A stretch of DNA of 64,000 nt from Mesotaenium endlicherianum (Eukaryota > Streptophyta > Zygnematophyceae > Zygnematales > Mesotaeniaceae). The stretch lies in the NCBI GenBank assembly GCA_009602735.1, contig WELA01010047.1, forward strand, positions 106,925 through 170,924, read 5' to 3'. Shown here piece by piece: positions 35,463 through 47,073 of this stretch (position 1 is its first letter; the number at the start of each line of letters is the position of its first letter). The translations under genes and the position numbers were made by a program. The notes under the pieces are model-generated. The model saw nothing but the letters and a program-made list of their open reading frames with translations. It searched no databases and had not been told where the DNA came from.

Positions 35463-36183
35463 TGTAATGAATCAGTATATTGGTTGACATAATATTCATT
35501 TAAATAATATAGTTAAATATGTTCAGCCTGCTCAACTCTAGTTAATGATCAATCTGCTGGACTTTATATTTAATATCAGTTTAATGACTCGGCCGGAAGT
35601 AGCAGGCTGAGATCACCTTAAGTCAGCTTGCTGACACATTCTTTCACAGCCAGCTGACTTCCGTACTCGGTAGCAGCGAACTGCCTCGATAAGCATCAAA
35701 GTCTGGTATGCTAGATAAATGGCCAGATGACATCCCTATGATGGATGGTGATTCGGGATGATGGGAGATGGCGGTGGATTTGGTTAACCGAGGTCCTACC
35801 AACGTGGTTAACTCCCGAGTAGGGGGTGCCATCGCACTGACCATTGAATAGTAAACTCATTCCATGTACATATGCTAGGCATTGCTCTGGAGTTGGGGAT
35901 TCGAAACGAGGCCAACTCTCTTGTACAAGCTTACTGAGAGCGATCTGAATCCAAGGCGAGAAGCCATTGATATGCACTGTCTTCTAACCTTCCTTATGTA
36001 TGAGTTTACTGATTTGCATTATTGATGCTAGTTTACTCGCATTTGACTTACGAGTATTATTCATTGCTAGTGTGTTGTCCTTTGCCATTTAACCAGTTAA
36101 CGAAAATTACCATAAAGATTACTTGCTGATATAAAGATCTTTATTAATTGTTAATCGCTTATTTGGTAAGTCGATTCATTTCT
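35463..36183 (+). repeat. B1 3' LTR
   Basis: 721 bases from TGTAATGAATCAG, preceded by the polypurine tract AAGTTGGAGGGA. It pairs with 27950-28671. Confidence 0.9.
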
Positions 36184-37763
36184 CGCGGCAACAGCTGGCA
36201 GGCAGGGACGGGGACACCTGGCGGCGTGCACGGCTACAGCAGGTCCGGCCGCAGCCTCCCACTCCGTCCGTGCTGCACGCCCGTGCGCAGCTCCGCGCAC
36301 AGGCAGGGACAGCCGGTCCCCGCTAGCTGCTGCAGACAGCAGGCTCCAGCAGAGATCGCCACGTGGCACGTGCACGGCAGGCGGGGCCGCCTCTGCCGAC
36401 AGCAGCATGCACGCACGCACGCTAGCTCACACGCGCGCTCAGCGCATTGCGCTGCCAGGTCCACGGCACACCCGGCGACGCCACGACGTTGTCACAGCGG
36501 CAGCTGCAGCTGCGCACAGCAACTTTTCCCACGCGCTGCCAATTGGCGAATGCCCGCAGGCCTGCACGGCCAGTGCAGCGACGGCCGCAGCGGCCGCCTC
36601 CCTCGGACAGCAGGGGGGGGTCCTGACTGCGCTGTGCGGCCGGATCGCCGGCAAAAGCGCCAACAGCGCACCCGCAGCTGCGCACATCCAGGGCTCAGCC
36701 CCTGCCGCGCACGTGCCGCCACTTGGCGCGCGTGCATGGCCCGGCACGGCCAGCACAGATTGGGCGGTCGGACCAGCCACCCTCAGTCAGGGAGGGGCTA
36801 TCCCGACTGCGCCATGCGGCCGGATGACCGATCGCGGTGCCGACGGTCCGCGCACGGCTGCGCACAGTAAGGGCCTAAACCCTGGCTGCGCACAAAACCC
36901 CGGTAGCAGCCCAACGCAGGCTGCCGGGGGGACGGTTAGCCCACGCATCCGGTGGAGGGCGCTGCAATCTTTGCCCGGGGCAGCCAAGATAGACGGCGCC
37001 ACCGCTCCTTTGACCCTGCCCCTCGGCCCCAGCGGCCACCAGGGGGCGCCACCTGGCAGCCTCCTGGCAGCCTCGACCGCGCCAGCAGCTGCAGCAACTA
37101 CTGCAACCGCGGCCGCACACGCGCCGGGGCCCGCAATTTTTGCGGCCAAACTCGCGACCGTCTGCGCGGCAGGCCTTGCAGCAGGTTGTGCGGCAGGCCT
37201 TGCGCAAGGTTCGGCAACAGTTGCCGTCAAGCGCGCGACAGGCAGCGCAAAGGCGCCCACGGTTGTCTGCGCGGCCGGAGCTGCGACTTGCCTTGCGGCA
37301 GGCTGCGCAACAAGCCCTGCGGCAGACAGTGCGGCAGTCTGCGCGGCAGGCTGCGCAGCAGGCCTCGCGGCGCGCCCTGCGGCAGACAGTGCGGCAGTCT
37401 GCGCGGCAGGCTGCGCGGCAGGCGCGACGGCAGTTCCCGCCACCGGCTGCGCGGCAGGCGCGGCGGCAGATCTCGCAACGGGCCCCGCGGCAGGCCTCGC
37501 GGCAAGCTGCGCGCACGGCGCTGCAACAGGCCCCGCGGCAGAATGCGCGGCAGGTTTGCCGGCTGCGCCAGCAGCGGCCATTCTGGCCTGCTGCGCACGC
37601 GCACAGCCACTCGGCAACCGCTCCGCAGTCGGGCGCGCGAGCCGCGAGCACACTCTCGCCGCACCGGCCAGTCGGCCCGTTGTTTCGCAGAAGCACGTCG
37701 TGCCAGACTAGAGACGCCGGACGGAGGAGGCACCGCGGCTGCCCCGTTACTTCCGCATCCTAG
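36184..37763 (+). other. C: Ala/Cys/Arg-rich low-complexity region
   Basis: GC-rich continuation of C after B1. Several frames on both strands are open because the sequence is built from GCGGCAGGC-type units with few A/T-only words. In one frame it reads Ala/Cys/Gly repeats, in another Arg/Gln/Ala repeats. Which frame, if any, belongs to the element's polyprotein cannot be told by eye. It lies between the gag and retropepsin-like regions. Confidence 0.6.
37140..37560. repeat. GC-rich minisatellite inside C
   Basis: Degenerate tandem units around GCGGCAGGCTGC. One 60-base higher unit repeats almost exactly at 37321 and 37381. It drives the long multi-frame open reading seen here. Confidence 0.8.
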
Positions 37764-37813
37764 AGCCCTCCACGACCTCAGCAGAGCCGACGCCACATGC
37801 GCTCGCTTCACCT

Positions 37814-38689
37814 ATGACAACGGTGCAGCTCAGCGCCGAGGTCATCTCTCTAGCACTGCACCGCATGCCGGCGGTCTCCTTCGCAGAGCTCGGCGTCTCT
37901 ATGGACGCAACGAGGCAGGCCGCTCAGCTGATGCTCCAGTCACGCAGAGCCACGCTGCACACCGCCGCCAGGAGGCCGACGGCCGATGCCGCCACCGCGG
38001 TGCGATCCACGCCTGCGCGCCCTGCGCATGAGCGCAAGATGATCAGCACTCCTAACGCCGCGTTTTCGGATAATTTGCAGGGGATCGTGCTCGTCAACAC
38101 CCAGGCGCCGCAGCGCATCATGTTCAACACAGGAGCGCAGCCGGTTCTCATTAGCCTCCGCTACTTATGTCAGCTGGGACTCTCTTCCGCTGACTTGGAG
38201 GACTCATTGACGCGCATTAACACCGCCGCCGGCACGTCCGAGACCGTCGCCGGCCGCACGAGGTTGGCTAAACTGTTCACTTTGCGCCCAGGCACGGCAG
38301 ACGAGACATCCATCCATCGGCACGCACTCGTCACTCCTTCTGAGTCCTTCGATGTGCTCCTAGGGCAGGACGTGCTCTTTCCCGTTGGCGCCGCGGTCGA
38401 CAACTGGGCAGAGCGCGTCTTCTATCGTCCCGACTGGAGGACAGGGGGGACGCGCACCGCATCCTTGCCCCTTGACATTGTCGATCGCTGCCCAGCAGTG
38501 TCCGCTCTTTATGGCTTCATGGGGCTGGACGATGGCCGGCCAGTGGTCAAGACCGATAAGGACAGGCTTGAGGACAAGGAGATCTCTGTGGGGGTGGACC
38601 TGCTTGAGCCACAGGACGAGGAGCCGGACCTACCTAGTGCCGAGCTCCATCTCACGCCGCAGCAGCAGGCGGATGTCCTGGCAGCCTAG
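37814..38689 (+). pseudogene. C retropepsin-like region
   Basis: An open frame whose middle matches a Ty3/gypsy aspartic protease fold: a TGAQPVLISLRYLCQLGL strand-turn near the predicted active site (about residues 104-122), a central ITRINTAAGTSE-like hairpin, and FDVLLGQDVLFPVGAAVDNW near residue 180-200, matching the usual DVILGMDWL...AVIDW pattern. In gypsy elements this enzyme matures Gag and Pol. Here reverse transcriptase does not follow; a Pro/Arg-rich stretch and the methyltransferase do. Fossil. Confidence 0.65.
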
Positions 38690-38728
38690 GCTAGGGAGCA
38701 GATCCGCATCTGCACTGCCCACAGCGCA

Positions 38729-40050
38729 ATGATGCGGCAGATGGCGGACAATGCCACTGAGGCCCTCGCCACGGCAAGCACAGCCATCGCTGCCGCCGCC
38801 CTTGCCCGCGGTGCTGTCGCAGCGCCTACGGCTCATCAGGGGGTCTCGGCCTCTCGCGGCGAGCCGTCCGCAAGGACCGACGTCCGCGTTCGCCACGACG
38901 TGCCTATTGGCGTGGCCATTCAGTACAGTTTGGACTCTCAGCCGCCCCCTCACGACGCCTCGCATCAGATTGGCAAAACCTGGGCTTGCACCACGGCATC
39001 CGAAGACGAGGCCATGCGGCAGGCAGCTTATCCTGGCAGATCCGACGACCAGTCCCTCAAAAGTGAAGAGGAGACGCAGTGGGAACGCCTGCCAGAGGCT
39101 TCCGTCGAGGTCCTCAGCGCGGCGCCACCCAAGGAGCCCCCGCCAGCTGCGCCTACGGCACCCAGGCAGCGCACACCTACAGGTCCACCCGCCTTCAGCG
39201 CACCCAGCCAGCCCGTGACTCACGACTAGCCCAGCAGGGCTCGCACCGACGCCGCTGGACCCAGCCGACCAGTGTCACACGACTGCTCGACGAGCCACGA
39301 GTGTCGCCGCATCGCGCATTTGTTTGCGACAAGCCGGGCTGCCGCGGCCTCCTCTAGCGCTAGCGCACACTCCATACAGCAGCCAGCGCCCAGGCTCAGC
39401 GTCCGCGAGCCGCACCGCACGACCCCGTCTATCTGCGCCCATCTGACCTACGCACATCGCACTTGGCCGACCATCGGACCCGCTCGAGAGACCACTCCTC
39501 TCCGCAAGACGAGTCGCTCCCCATCGCTCACACCCCTTTGCGAGACGCGAGAGGTGACTCCCCTCCGCGAGACGCAACCCCGCTCCGTCACGCCGCCCTA
39601 CGACGCCAGGGACCGCACACCTCCTTACAACGACACGCGGGCCCGCAGGGACACGCCGCCATACGACGACACTCGAGACCGACGCCGCACTCCGCCCTTC
39701 CGGCCCCTCTCAGCTGGCAACAACGCTCAGTCTTCTTCCGAGGCGCATTTTGTGATGCTGGCCCCTATAGCTCCGCGCGCCAGCATCCCTCGCAGCCACA
39801 TCGTTGGCGACGGTCCCTCCGGGTCACCTCCTCCCAAAGTGGCCCGCACCAACAGCAGGCCGCCTAGTCGTCACCCATTTACGGCCGCCGCACGCACACG
39901 GCTCATGTCTAGTCTTTGGCAGCCCCGCAACGCACCCGTCCCACGAGGGCAGCCCCGGCCGCGAGTCTAGCTGGCCCCTCGCCGGCTAGTTTGTTCCCCG
40001 CAAGAGGTCGAAAGCTCCGAGCGCTCCGTCTGCACAGTCCCCTCTGCAGA
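38729..40050 (+). other. C linker, Pro/Ser/Arg-rich, no domain recognised
   Basis: A GC-rich region with open frames in more than one register. One reading contains an Asp/Arg/Thr/Pro repeat (TPPYD and TPPYN words near 39590-39690). I see no reverse transcriptase, RNase H or integrase motif in any frame. Similar low-complexity linkers separate domains in other retroelement polyproteins. Confidence 0.5.
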
Positions 40051-40051
40051 C

Positions 40052-41763
40052 ATGCGCGCACGCCAGCGGGCCTACTTCGACCCGCACCCTTACTTAACTC
40101 AGCGTTCCGTCATCGACCAGCTGGCCCACGCGGCCTTGCACCAGACTGACCACGCCCAGCGCGACAGGTGGCAGCAGCTGTGGGTGGCCTCGGCCCGACG
40201 TCAAGCCCGCGCTGTCTCCCCAACAGTCTTGCAGGATGCGCGACTGCGGTGGCGCACCTACCAAGTCCACGCGCGGGAGGAGCGTCCGCAGCCGCTCACT
40301 GACCGCATCCCCAGCCTTACGCGTGACTACGCAGATCGTGCTGTGGCCACCCTCCGCATGGCACCACATCAGCACAGCGCCGAGCGTACCTTCCCACCGC
40401 CCGCTCAGCCCGGACACCCCGCCATGGGGTGTCGCCCACTTCCGACTCCTATCTGCGCAGACGCTCTAGACGAGCGGCCCGGCGGCATCGTCCTCGTTGA
40501 GCTTTTCGCCGGCATCGCCATCGGGTTGCTCGCGACCTTACAGGCCGGCATCCCGGTGCGCCGCTACGTCTACGTTGATCCCGATCCTGAGGCCCAGCAA
40601 GTGGCCCGTCGGCAGATGGCGTTGGGTCACGAGCGGTTCCCTGACCTCCTTCCCGCGCACGCATTCCGCCGCGCTCAGACAGACTGGCCCATAAACATCC
40701 GCGACATCACCGTCGAGCATGTCACCCGACTTGGACCCATTGACCTTGTCATCGCCGGTTGGGAGTGCCAAGGCTTCTCCAGAGCCGGGCGTGGCAAGGC
40801 GCTCAGCGACCCCCACACGGCCCTCTTCTGGCACTTGCTCCGCGTCCTCAACATTGTTGAAAATCGCTAGCCGCCACACACACTCGCGTGGGTCCTGGAG
40901 AACGTGGCCGCGCGCCACGATCACCGACCCGACGTTAGCGCCGACTTCGCTCTTTGCAGTAGTTACGTCGGCCGCGAGGCCGTCATCGACGCTGCCCAGA
41001 TTGGTTCCTTCGCGCACCGCGTCCGCGCCTACTTCACGAACCTGGCCATGCCAGGTACTCTCGAGGCGTTGGCCGCCTCTCATCCACGTCACCCACGCAC
41101 CGTCGACTCTATCCTCGATGCCCTTCGTTTGGCCCAGCGCGTGACTGCACTACCACATCCCTCCATGGCACAGTGTGAGGTCTTACATGACGTCACTCGC
41201 GCGCTGCCGACTTTCGTCAGCCGTTATGACAGCAACACCTTCGTTGGGGATCAGCGCGGGATGGTCATCGACTTGGAGACTGGCATGTTTGACAGGCCGC
41301 GCCCTGCGGAGATGGAGCGTGCCATGGGCTTCCCGCCGCATCTCACACAGGTGGACGGTCTCACTGAGGTGAATTGCATTCGCCTCTTGGGGCAAGCAAT
41401 CAACGCCAACGTCAACATATGGATTCTCCTGCAGACGCAGGCCTTGGCACTTCTCTACGCCGCAGCCCGGCATCCCGAGCTTCCTCGGCCTGCCAATGAT
41501 ATGGACGATGACTCCACCGACGATGACAATCAGGGCCCGCCCAACACGACGTGGCATCCTCAGCGCGCAGGTCCTGCACCGCCGGCGCGCGCGCGCGCAC
41601 CCTCCCCACCACCGCGCAGGGAGGACTCTGGTTTGTTGGGGGGGGGACGGCGGAGAGAGGAGTCCTCACAGCGACCCAAGGAGTCCCGGTCACAGCAAAA
41701 CCTGCTTGTCTATTGTGTGTTGCTTATGCCTACAATGCGCACCCAATCTCTTAACGCACGACA
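40052..41763 (+). pseudogene. C DNMT3-like cytosine-5 DNA methyltransferase
   Basis: Cytosine-5 DNA methyltransferases move a methyl group from S-adenosylmethionine to C5 of cytosine. The conserved motifs appear in the usual order: motif I VELFAGIAIGLLATLQAG (residues about 149-165 of the first frame), motif II YVDPDPEA, motif III IRDIT, motif IV LVIAGWECQGFSRAG with the Cys in its catalytic place, motif VI WVLENVAAR, motif VIII FAHRVRAYFTN, and motifs IX-X MGFPPHLTQVDG and CIRLLGQAINANV. Spacing and wording fit DNMT3 (de novo enzymes) better than DNMT1 or bacterial types. No PWWP, BAH or ADD domain is seen. A Pro/Arg-rich tail follows to the end of C. It shares strand and GC bias with C gag, so it is part of C rather than a host gene. 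Fossil, about one break. Confidence 0.85.
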
Positions 41764-44700
41764 TTAATTTTAAAGGTGGGCTGCCTGTCACAACTGTCAC
41801 TATCTGTCACTAACTATCACATTCCCCTCCGACTTATGAGGAGACAGGACCTCCTGTCACCTGTCCATGTCCACTCAAATGACAGTTAGGGAGGTGGACC
41901 AGCCGCTCGAAGGTGGAGCCGTTTCAACGCCCCTTTGGCATTAGTCAGCTAGTCTTTAAATTCCCAAGTGTCTTCAGAGGCATCGTAACCCTTCCATCTG
42001 ACCCGGTACTTCATGACATATTTGGATGATCGACGGACAGAGCGAGCGTCTAAAATCTCCTCGACCTCATATTTGTCAGGGTCACCATCTCGGACAGCGG
42101 GGACCGGTCTCGGTTGGACAGGTCACCGACCTGTGAACAGTGCGTCACCTTTAATGTACGATTCAAGGAAGGAGACATTAAAGACTGGATGACCCTTGTA
42201 TTCTACTGACATGTTCAGTTTGTAAGCATTCTAATCGACACGGCGCACCACCCAATATGGACCGACCCAGACAGGACCAAGCTTTTTCTTGACCACACCA
42301 GGCAGGTACGGGTGTTGAGAATGCAGTGTGACCAAATTGCCCTTAGAAAATGTCAGTTCTCGACGATGCTGATTAGCGTATTTTTGTTGGTTTTGCTGGG
42401 CTTTGTGCAACTTCTGTTGGACTTCTGACAGGTTGTCCGCAAACTCGTGGGTTATTTAGAGGGAGACCAGATTGTCAATCCCTTCAGGGTGAGTTAAAGA
42501 CTCCCCTAGGACATCTAAAGGAGACTTAGGGACTCTACCCAGGCTCAGTTCAAAAGGAGTCTTGCCCGTTGACGCGTGCACCGCACTGTTGATCGCAAAC
42601 TGGATATGAGGCAACAGGTCATCCCAATTGTCTTATTTTTTGTTAATATATGCTCTCAGCACCTCTTGCAGAACTTGGTTACTTCTTTTAGTCTGCCCAT
42701 CAGTCTGAGGCTGGTTTGCTGTGCTGAGCAGCTGTTTGACTCCCTTTAACCCCATTAAAGCTCTCCAGAACTTAGAGGTAAATTTTGAGTCACTGTCTGA
42801 GATGATATTAGAGGGTAGCTCATGTAGGCATACTACATGGTTGTAGAACTGTCTCGCTGTTTTGAGTGCAATTACTTTGATAGTTGTGGGGATGAAAATG
42901 ACCATTTTTGTCAGTTTATCCACGACTACCAGTATCGATTTATGCCCATTGGTAGTTCGTGGCAGTGTTACCACCCAGTCCATGGATATTGTTTCCCAGC
43001 GTCCAGTTGGGATGGACAGCGGTACTAAGAGACCCCCCGGTGGTGTGTGTCTAGACTTATTTCTTTGACATTGATCACAGGACTTAACATATTTCAAGAC
43101 CTCCCAAGGTTATTCCTCCCAATGATGATGTTTTGCCAGTTTGCCAACAATTCTGGCGTGCCCCAAATGCCCACCCAGTAAATTGTCATGTGCTTGACTC
43201 AGTAAAAGGAACCTTATTTCCAAGTTATTAGGAATGACCAGCTTTAGCCTGCCTGAAGTGGTTTCAGTCACTCAGAACCCTCCCTTAAGCTTATACCCGA
43301 GTGCAGTAGCAAGACACACACCATCAGTGGGGCTGGGCTCAAATGTTGGGTCAGAAAAGTAGGCTGTCCTAAGTTGTTCAAGGAAGGACTTTTTCACCTT
43401 TGATGAAGTGAGTGCACAAAGGACTTTATCTCCAGCATGCTGACTAAAGTTCCTTTTTTGCAAGTCAAGTCTTCTAGAGAGTGCATCAGCAGGATTCAAC
43501 TTCCCTGATCGGAGTCAAACTAGACTTGAAACTGCTCCAGCATCTGGCTCCAGCGGTTCTCCCTCCTCGACAGCTTGGACTTCTTTTGAAAGTGAGTCAG
43601 AGCTAGATGATTTGTAATCACCTTAAAAGCTTTACCATGTAAGTATGCTCTTCACTGTTTGAGCACATGAATGATAGCAAATAGCTCATTATCATGCACA
43701 AAATAGTTGATTTCAGCTGGGTTGAATTTCATAGACTCATAAAGCACAGGGGGCCACTCCTGCCGTACCCTACCATCCTTTGTGGTTTTGTCAGCAGGCG
43801 ACAACAAAATAGCAGCCATGGCAAAGTCAGAAGCATCAGTAATCACCTGCACAGGTTTGTTGGGGTCATACACGGCGAGGACTGGGGCAGAACCGAGAGC
43901 ATCTTTAAGGGTTTGGAAGGCAGCTTGCTGCTCTTCCCCCCACACATACCCTATGTCCTTTTTAGTAAGGTCAGTCAATTTATTGGCCTTTGTAGAATAA
44001 TTCTCAATAAATTTCCTAAAGTAGTTAGCCAACCTGGGGAAGGACATCACTTCAGAGACAGACTGTGGTATTGGCCAGTCCCTTATGGTCTGGACTTTCT
44101 TAGGATCCACACTGATGCCTTCTTTACTGACAACGTGCCCTAAGAATTCAATACTTTCCTTAAAGAAATCACACTTGCTCATTTTAGCATATAAGTGATT
44201 TCTTCTCAAAGTGTCCATGACTGTCTTTAAGTGTTCAGCATGCTGGGCTTCATCTTTAGAAAAAATTAAAATATCATCCAAGAAAACTTGCACAAACTTA
44301 TCCAAATAAGGTCTGAAAATGTCATTCATAGCACCCATGAAGGTCGCAAGAGCATTAGTGAGTCCAAATGGCATCCATAACGTGTACGAAAGGCAGTCTT
44401 GTGTTCATCTCCCTCAGCAATTCTGATTTGATGATAACCACTCTTGAGATCTATCTTACTGAACACTTTAGCACCAGACGGGGTATCAAGCAAGTCCTCG
44501 ATTCTGGGTAAAGCATACTTTTTCTTTACTGTAATTCTGTTCAGAGCTCTATAATCAACGCACATCCGCATACTCCCACCCTTTTTTTTAACAAAGAGGA
44601 TGGGTGCACCATAAGGTGATTTACTGGGGTAAATGTACCCATTCTTCTCCTGCTCTACAATCTGTGTTTTCAACTCTTCGCTCTCCACACAAGACAAGCC

Positions 44701-47073
44701 ATAAGTGCGTTGCCAGGGTAGCTGACTCCCAGGTAAAAAATCAATCCTGTGATCTACTTCCCTCTTAGGGGGTAGCCCTAGAGGCATACTAAAAACATCA
44801 ACATACTGAGTAACAATTTTTGCCGCAGTAGGGTGCTCCGGAGGGCTTACCTTTTTCTCCACCACTTCTTCGAGTTGAGGAGGTATTTCTCTTAGCAGCA
44901 GACAGAACATTCTGTCTTTCTTCTGGTTCCAGCTTTTGATGAACTCCATTGCATTCACCAATTTGCATCCTCTTGGAAGCCTCTTCTTTTCCTTCATGTG
45001 CCATCCATACAGGAGGAAGAGCACTAGTAGTTGCCAAGTTAGTCTGCTCATCACCGGCTCCTCTCACCTTAACTGTACCTCTGCTCCAACACACTTCAGC
45101 TCGATGTCTGTTAAGCCAGGATCTGCCCAGCACGAGATCATAAAAGTCAGTGTTGAGGACCTCAAATGTAAGCGTTTCAGTCAGAACTGCAATGCGAGAA
45201 CCTAACTGGACCTCAATAGGCTTGATTATAATTCCTTCCGAGATACTTGAGGCATCTCCAAGGAATATTTTTCTATTCCCTTGGGTGACAGTAGGCAGCC
45301 TTAGCCGCTTTAGTAAGTCCTTTTGGATGAAAGTATGTGACGCCCCTCCGTCAACAAATGCCCTCACCTTCCTACCTGCAATCATGCAATGCAGTAGGAT
45401 ACGGGGGACTGCCTTTTCCTAACTTTGGCATTGTTCTCCTGACTTAGCAAAGAAAGTGGAACATCAGGTGGAACAAGATCATTCAGAGTGTGCACTCTTT
45501 GGATGTCTATATTGCTGATGGTCTCCTATATCTGGTTTTCAGGCATGCATAGTAAATCCAGTTCAGCCGGACCCATCATACCTGCTACGAGGGCAGCTAG
45601 TGACGACTCTCTATCTCTAGCATTTTCACAGTCAGTACACTGGATTACTGACTGTGGAGGTCTTTTAAAGGCTGGTTCTTTCTCTCGACATTTGGGAGGT
45701 GCTTGTTTGGACACTGCTGTCTGAAGTGAGCCAATTGCTGGCAATGGAAGCAAACAGATTTTGCTGAGGCTGGTCTCGGCTTAGTCCTACCGCCACCTCT
45801 TCCATAGCCACCTCAAAAGTAGCCACCTCTACCTCTAGACTGTATAGAATTATACTCATACTCGTACTCATCACCCTGATCATCCTCAACCTGGTCTCCT
45901 TCAATTGCATTGTAGGAACCGTGGGGCTTTTTGACAATCTTAGACACCAAAGCAATACTCTGGCGCTTGTGATTGAACTGCTGCTGGATTCAGGCATCAG
46001 CATCCTGGATCAAGTCAGCCAGTTTCTCATACTTCTATTCAACAAAATGACCAGAGACTTCGGATTTCAAGCCATACTTAAAGTATGCTATCTTATACCG
46101 CTCAGGCAACTCTGGCTGCTTCATCGTGTTTTCCTGGAACTTTTGAGCAAAGTGAGCAACTGAAGTGGTCTGCTTCAGTGTGAAGGAGATCATTGCATAG
46201 ATAGCTTTCTCCTGCTGATTGATAACATCAAACTTCTCATGCAGCTTCTTGACAAACTCTACCCAAGTAGGGTCACCGAGTTATTGAGCCTTCGCTCTCC
46301 CTTTCCATACAGCCACCGATCTACCGCACAGCCTTTCAGTAGTGCATTAGTGTGCCTGACTTTCTTGTAGTTTTGCAATTCTAAGTAGTTCTCCAGCCAC
46401 TGCTCAACATCAGCGAGAAACTTGATCAGGTGATACTTTTTGTTCCCCACGAGATCATAAGCCTGGGGAGGTTTTGGCTTGGGCTTTCTAGGCCCTCTGC
46501 CACCACCACCCGTGGTTTGAGAACCCAGTTGGTCTCTGTCCCGCAACACGGACATTATGATTCTTTTGTCATCCTGTTGGGACTGGTACATACTCGTCAT
46601 TTGCGATTGCCTCTAAACTAATAATGCTCCCAAATCTACTCGCTGAGGTGGGAGTCTAGCAAATGCAGCAACAGCATGGGCATCCATTTGCTCAGGATTG
46701 TCCTCAACAGCCCCTCACGCCCCTGCAGGATCAATTCCTGCCGCATTGGGCCGGTCACGATGACCTAGACGCATAGTGGGCTGTACAGCAGGAGGTGGGT
46801 TTAGAACATTGGCCCTTGCTGCCATAAGTTCTTCGACAGTGCGCCCGTCCGCTGGCTGTCCTTCCCTCCTTTCTGTACCTTCAGCATCTTTTGCTGATCT
46901 TTCTGCCTCTAATCTGCCTCTTTCCTCTTGAGCCTGCTGTGTTGCGACTGCAGCAATAGCAGTTGCCTCATCTGCAACCATTCTAGCTGCAGTATCTGCC
47001 ACTGCTTCAGAATAGGTACGGGTTCCCGCTACATGGCTTTCGGCCTAGTTTTTGACATTCTCGTTATCCTGGT
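41764..47073 (-). mobile_element. B2: Ty3/gypsy chromovirus (main part)
   Basis: Minus-strand family B copy. From right to left: gag (about 45700-47073), retropepsin ([16 protein letters not shown]), reverse transcriptase ([31 protein letters not shown]), RNase H, integrase (ISMDWVVTLPRTTNGHKS) and the chromodomain region (41890-42100). It continues beyond element C at 23787-25168. The right end abuts the LTR of A5, and no B-type LTR of this copy is seen. It is more decayed than B1, with many breaks, and is the oldest layer of the central nest. Confidence 0.88.

Larger units (their letters stand above)
27950..36183 (+). mobile_element. B1: Ty3/gypsy chromovirus with both LTRs and an extra ORF
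   Basis: Inserted into element C. LTRs at 27950-28671 and 35463-36183 (about 721 bases, by eye about 6 percent different, so old). Between them: primer site, gag, pol with retropepsin, reverse transcriptase, RNase H, integrase and chromodomain, then about 1.5 kb carrying an additional sense ORF before the 3' LTR. An assembly gap lies in the RNase H region. Broken, with several breaks. Family B differs from A in LTR sequence, LTR length and possession of the post-pol ORF. Confidence 0.92.
25169..41763 (+). mobile_element. C: GC-rich Gag/protease/DNA-methyltransferase element
   Basis: A transposed unit inside B2. It begins TGTCATGATTTATTG and ends ACGCACGACA; TTAA lies on both sides (25165-25168 and 41764-41767) and occurs once in uninterrupted B1. 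Without the B1 insertion (27950-36183) it is about 8.4 kb. Order: ~1 kb AT-richer LTR-like leader with a TATA box, Gag with two CCHC knuckles, an Ala/Cys/Arg-rich repeat, a retropepsin-like region, a Pro/Arg-rich region and a DNMT3-like methyltransferase to the very end. I recognise no reverse transcriptase, RNase H or integrase and no second LTR. Gag and retropepsin point to an LTR-retrotransposon origin. Broken fossil with several breaks. Alternative: a 3'-shortened copy whose TTAA match is chance. Confidence 0.75.

Noticed and set aside
36787-37811. Several long minus-strand frames (Ala- or Arg-rich) opposite element C.
   Set aside because: GC-rich repeat DNA lacks A/T-only stop words, so all frames stay open. 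No domain is present and they oppose the element's coding strand.
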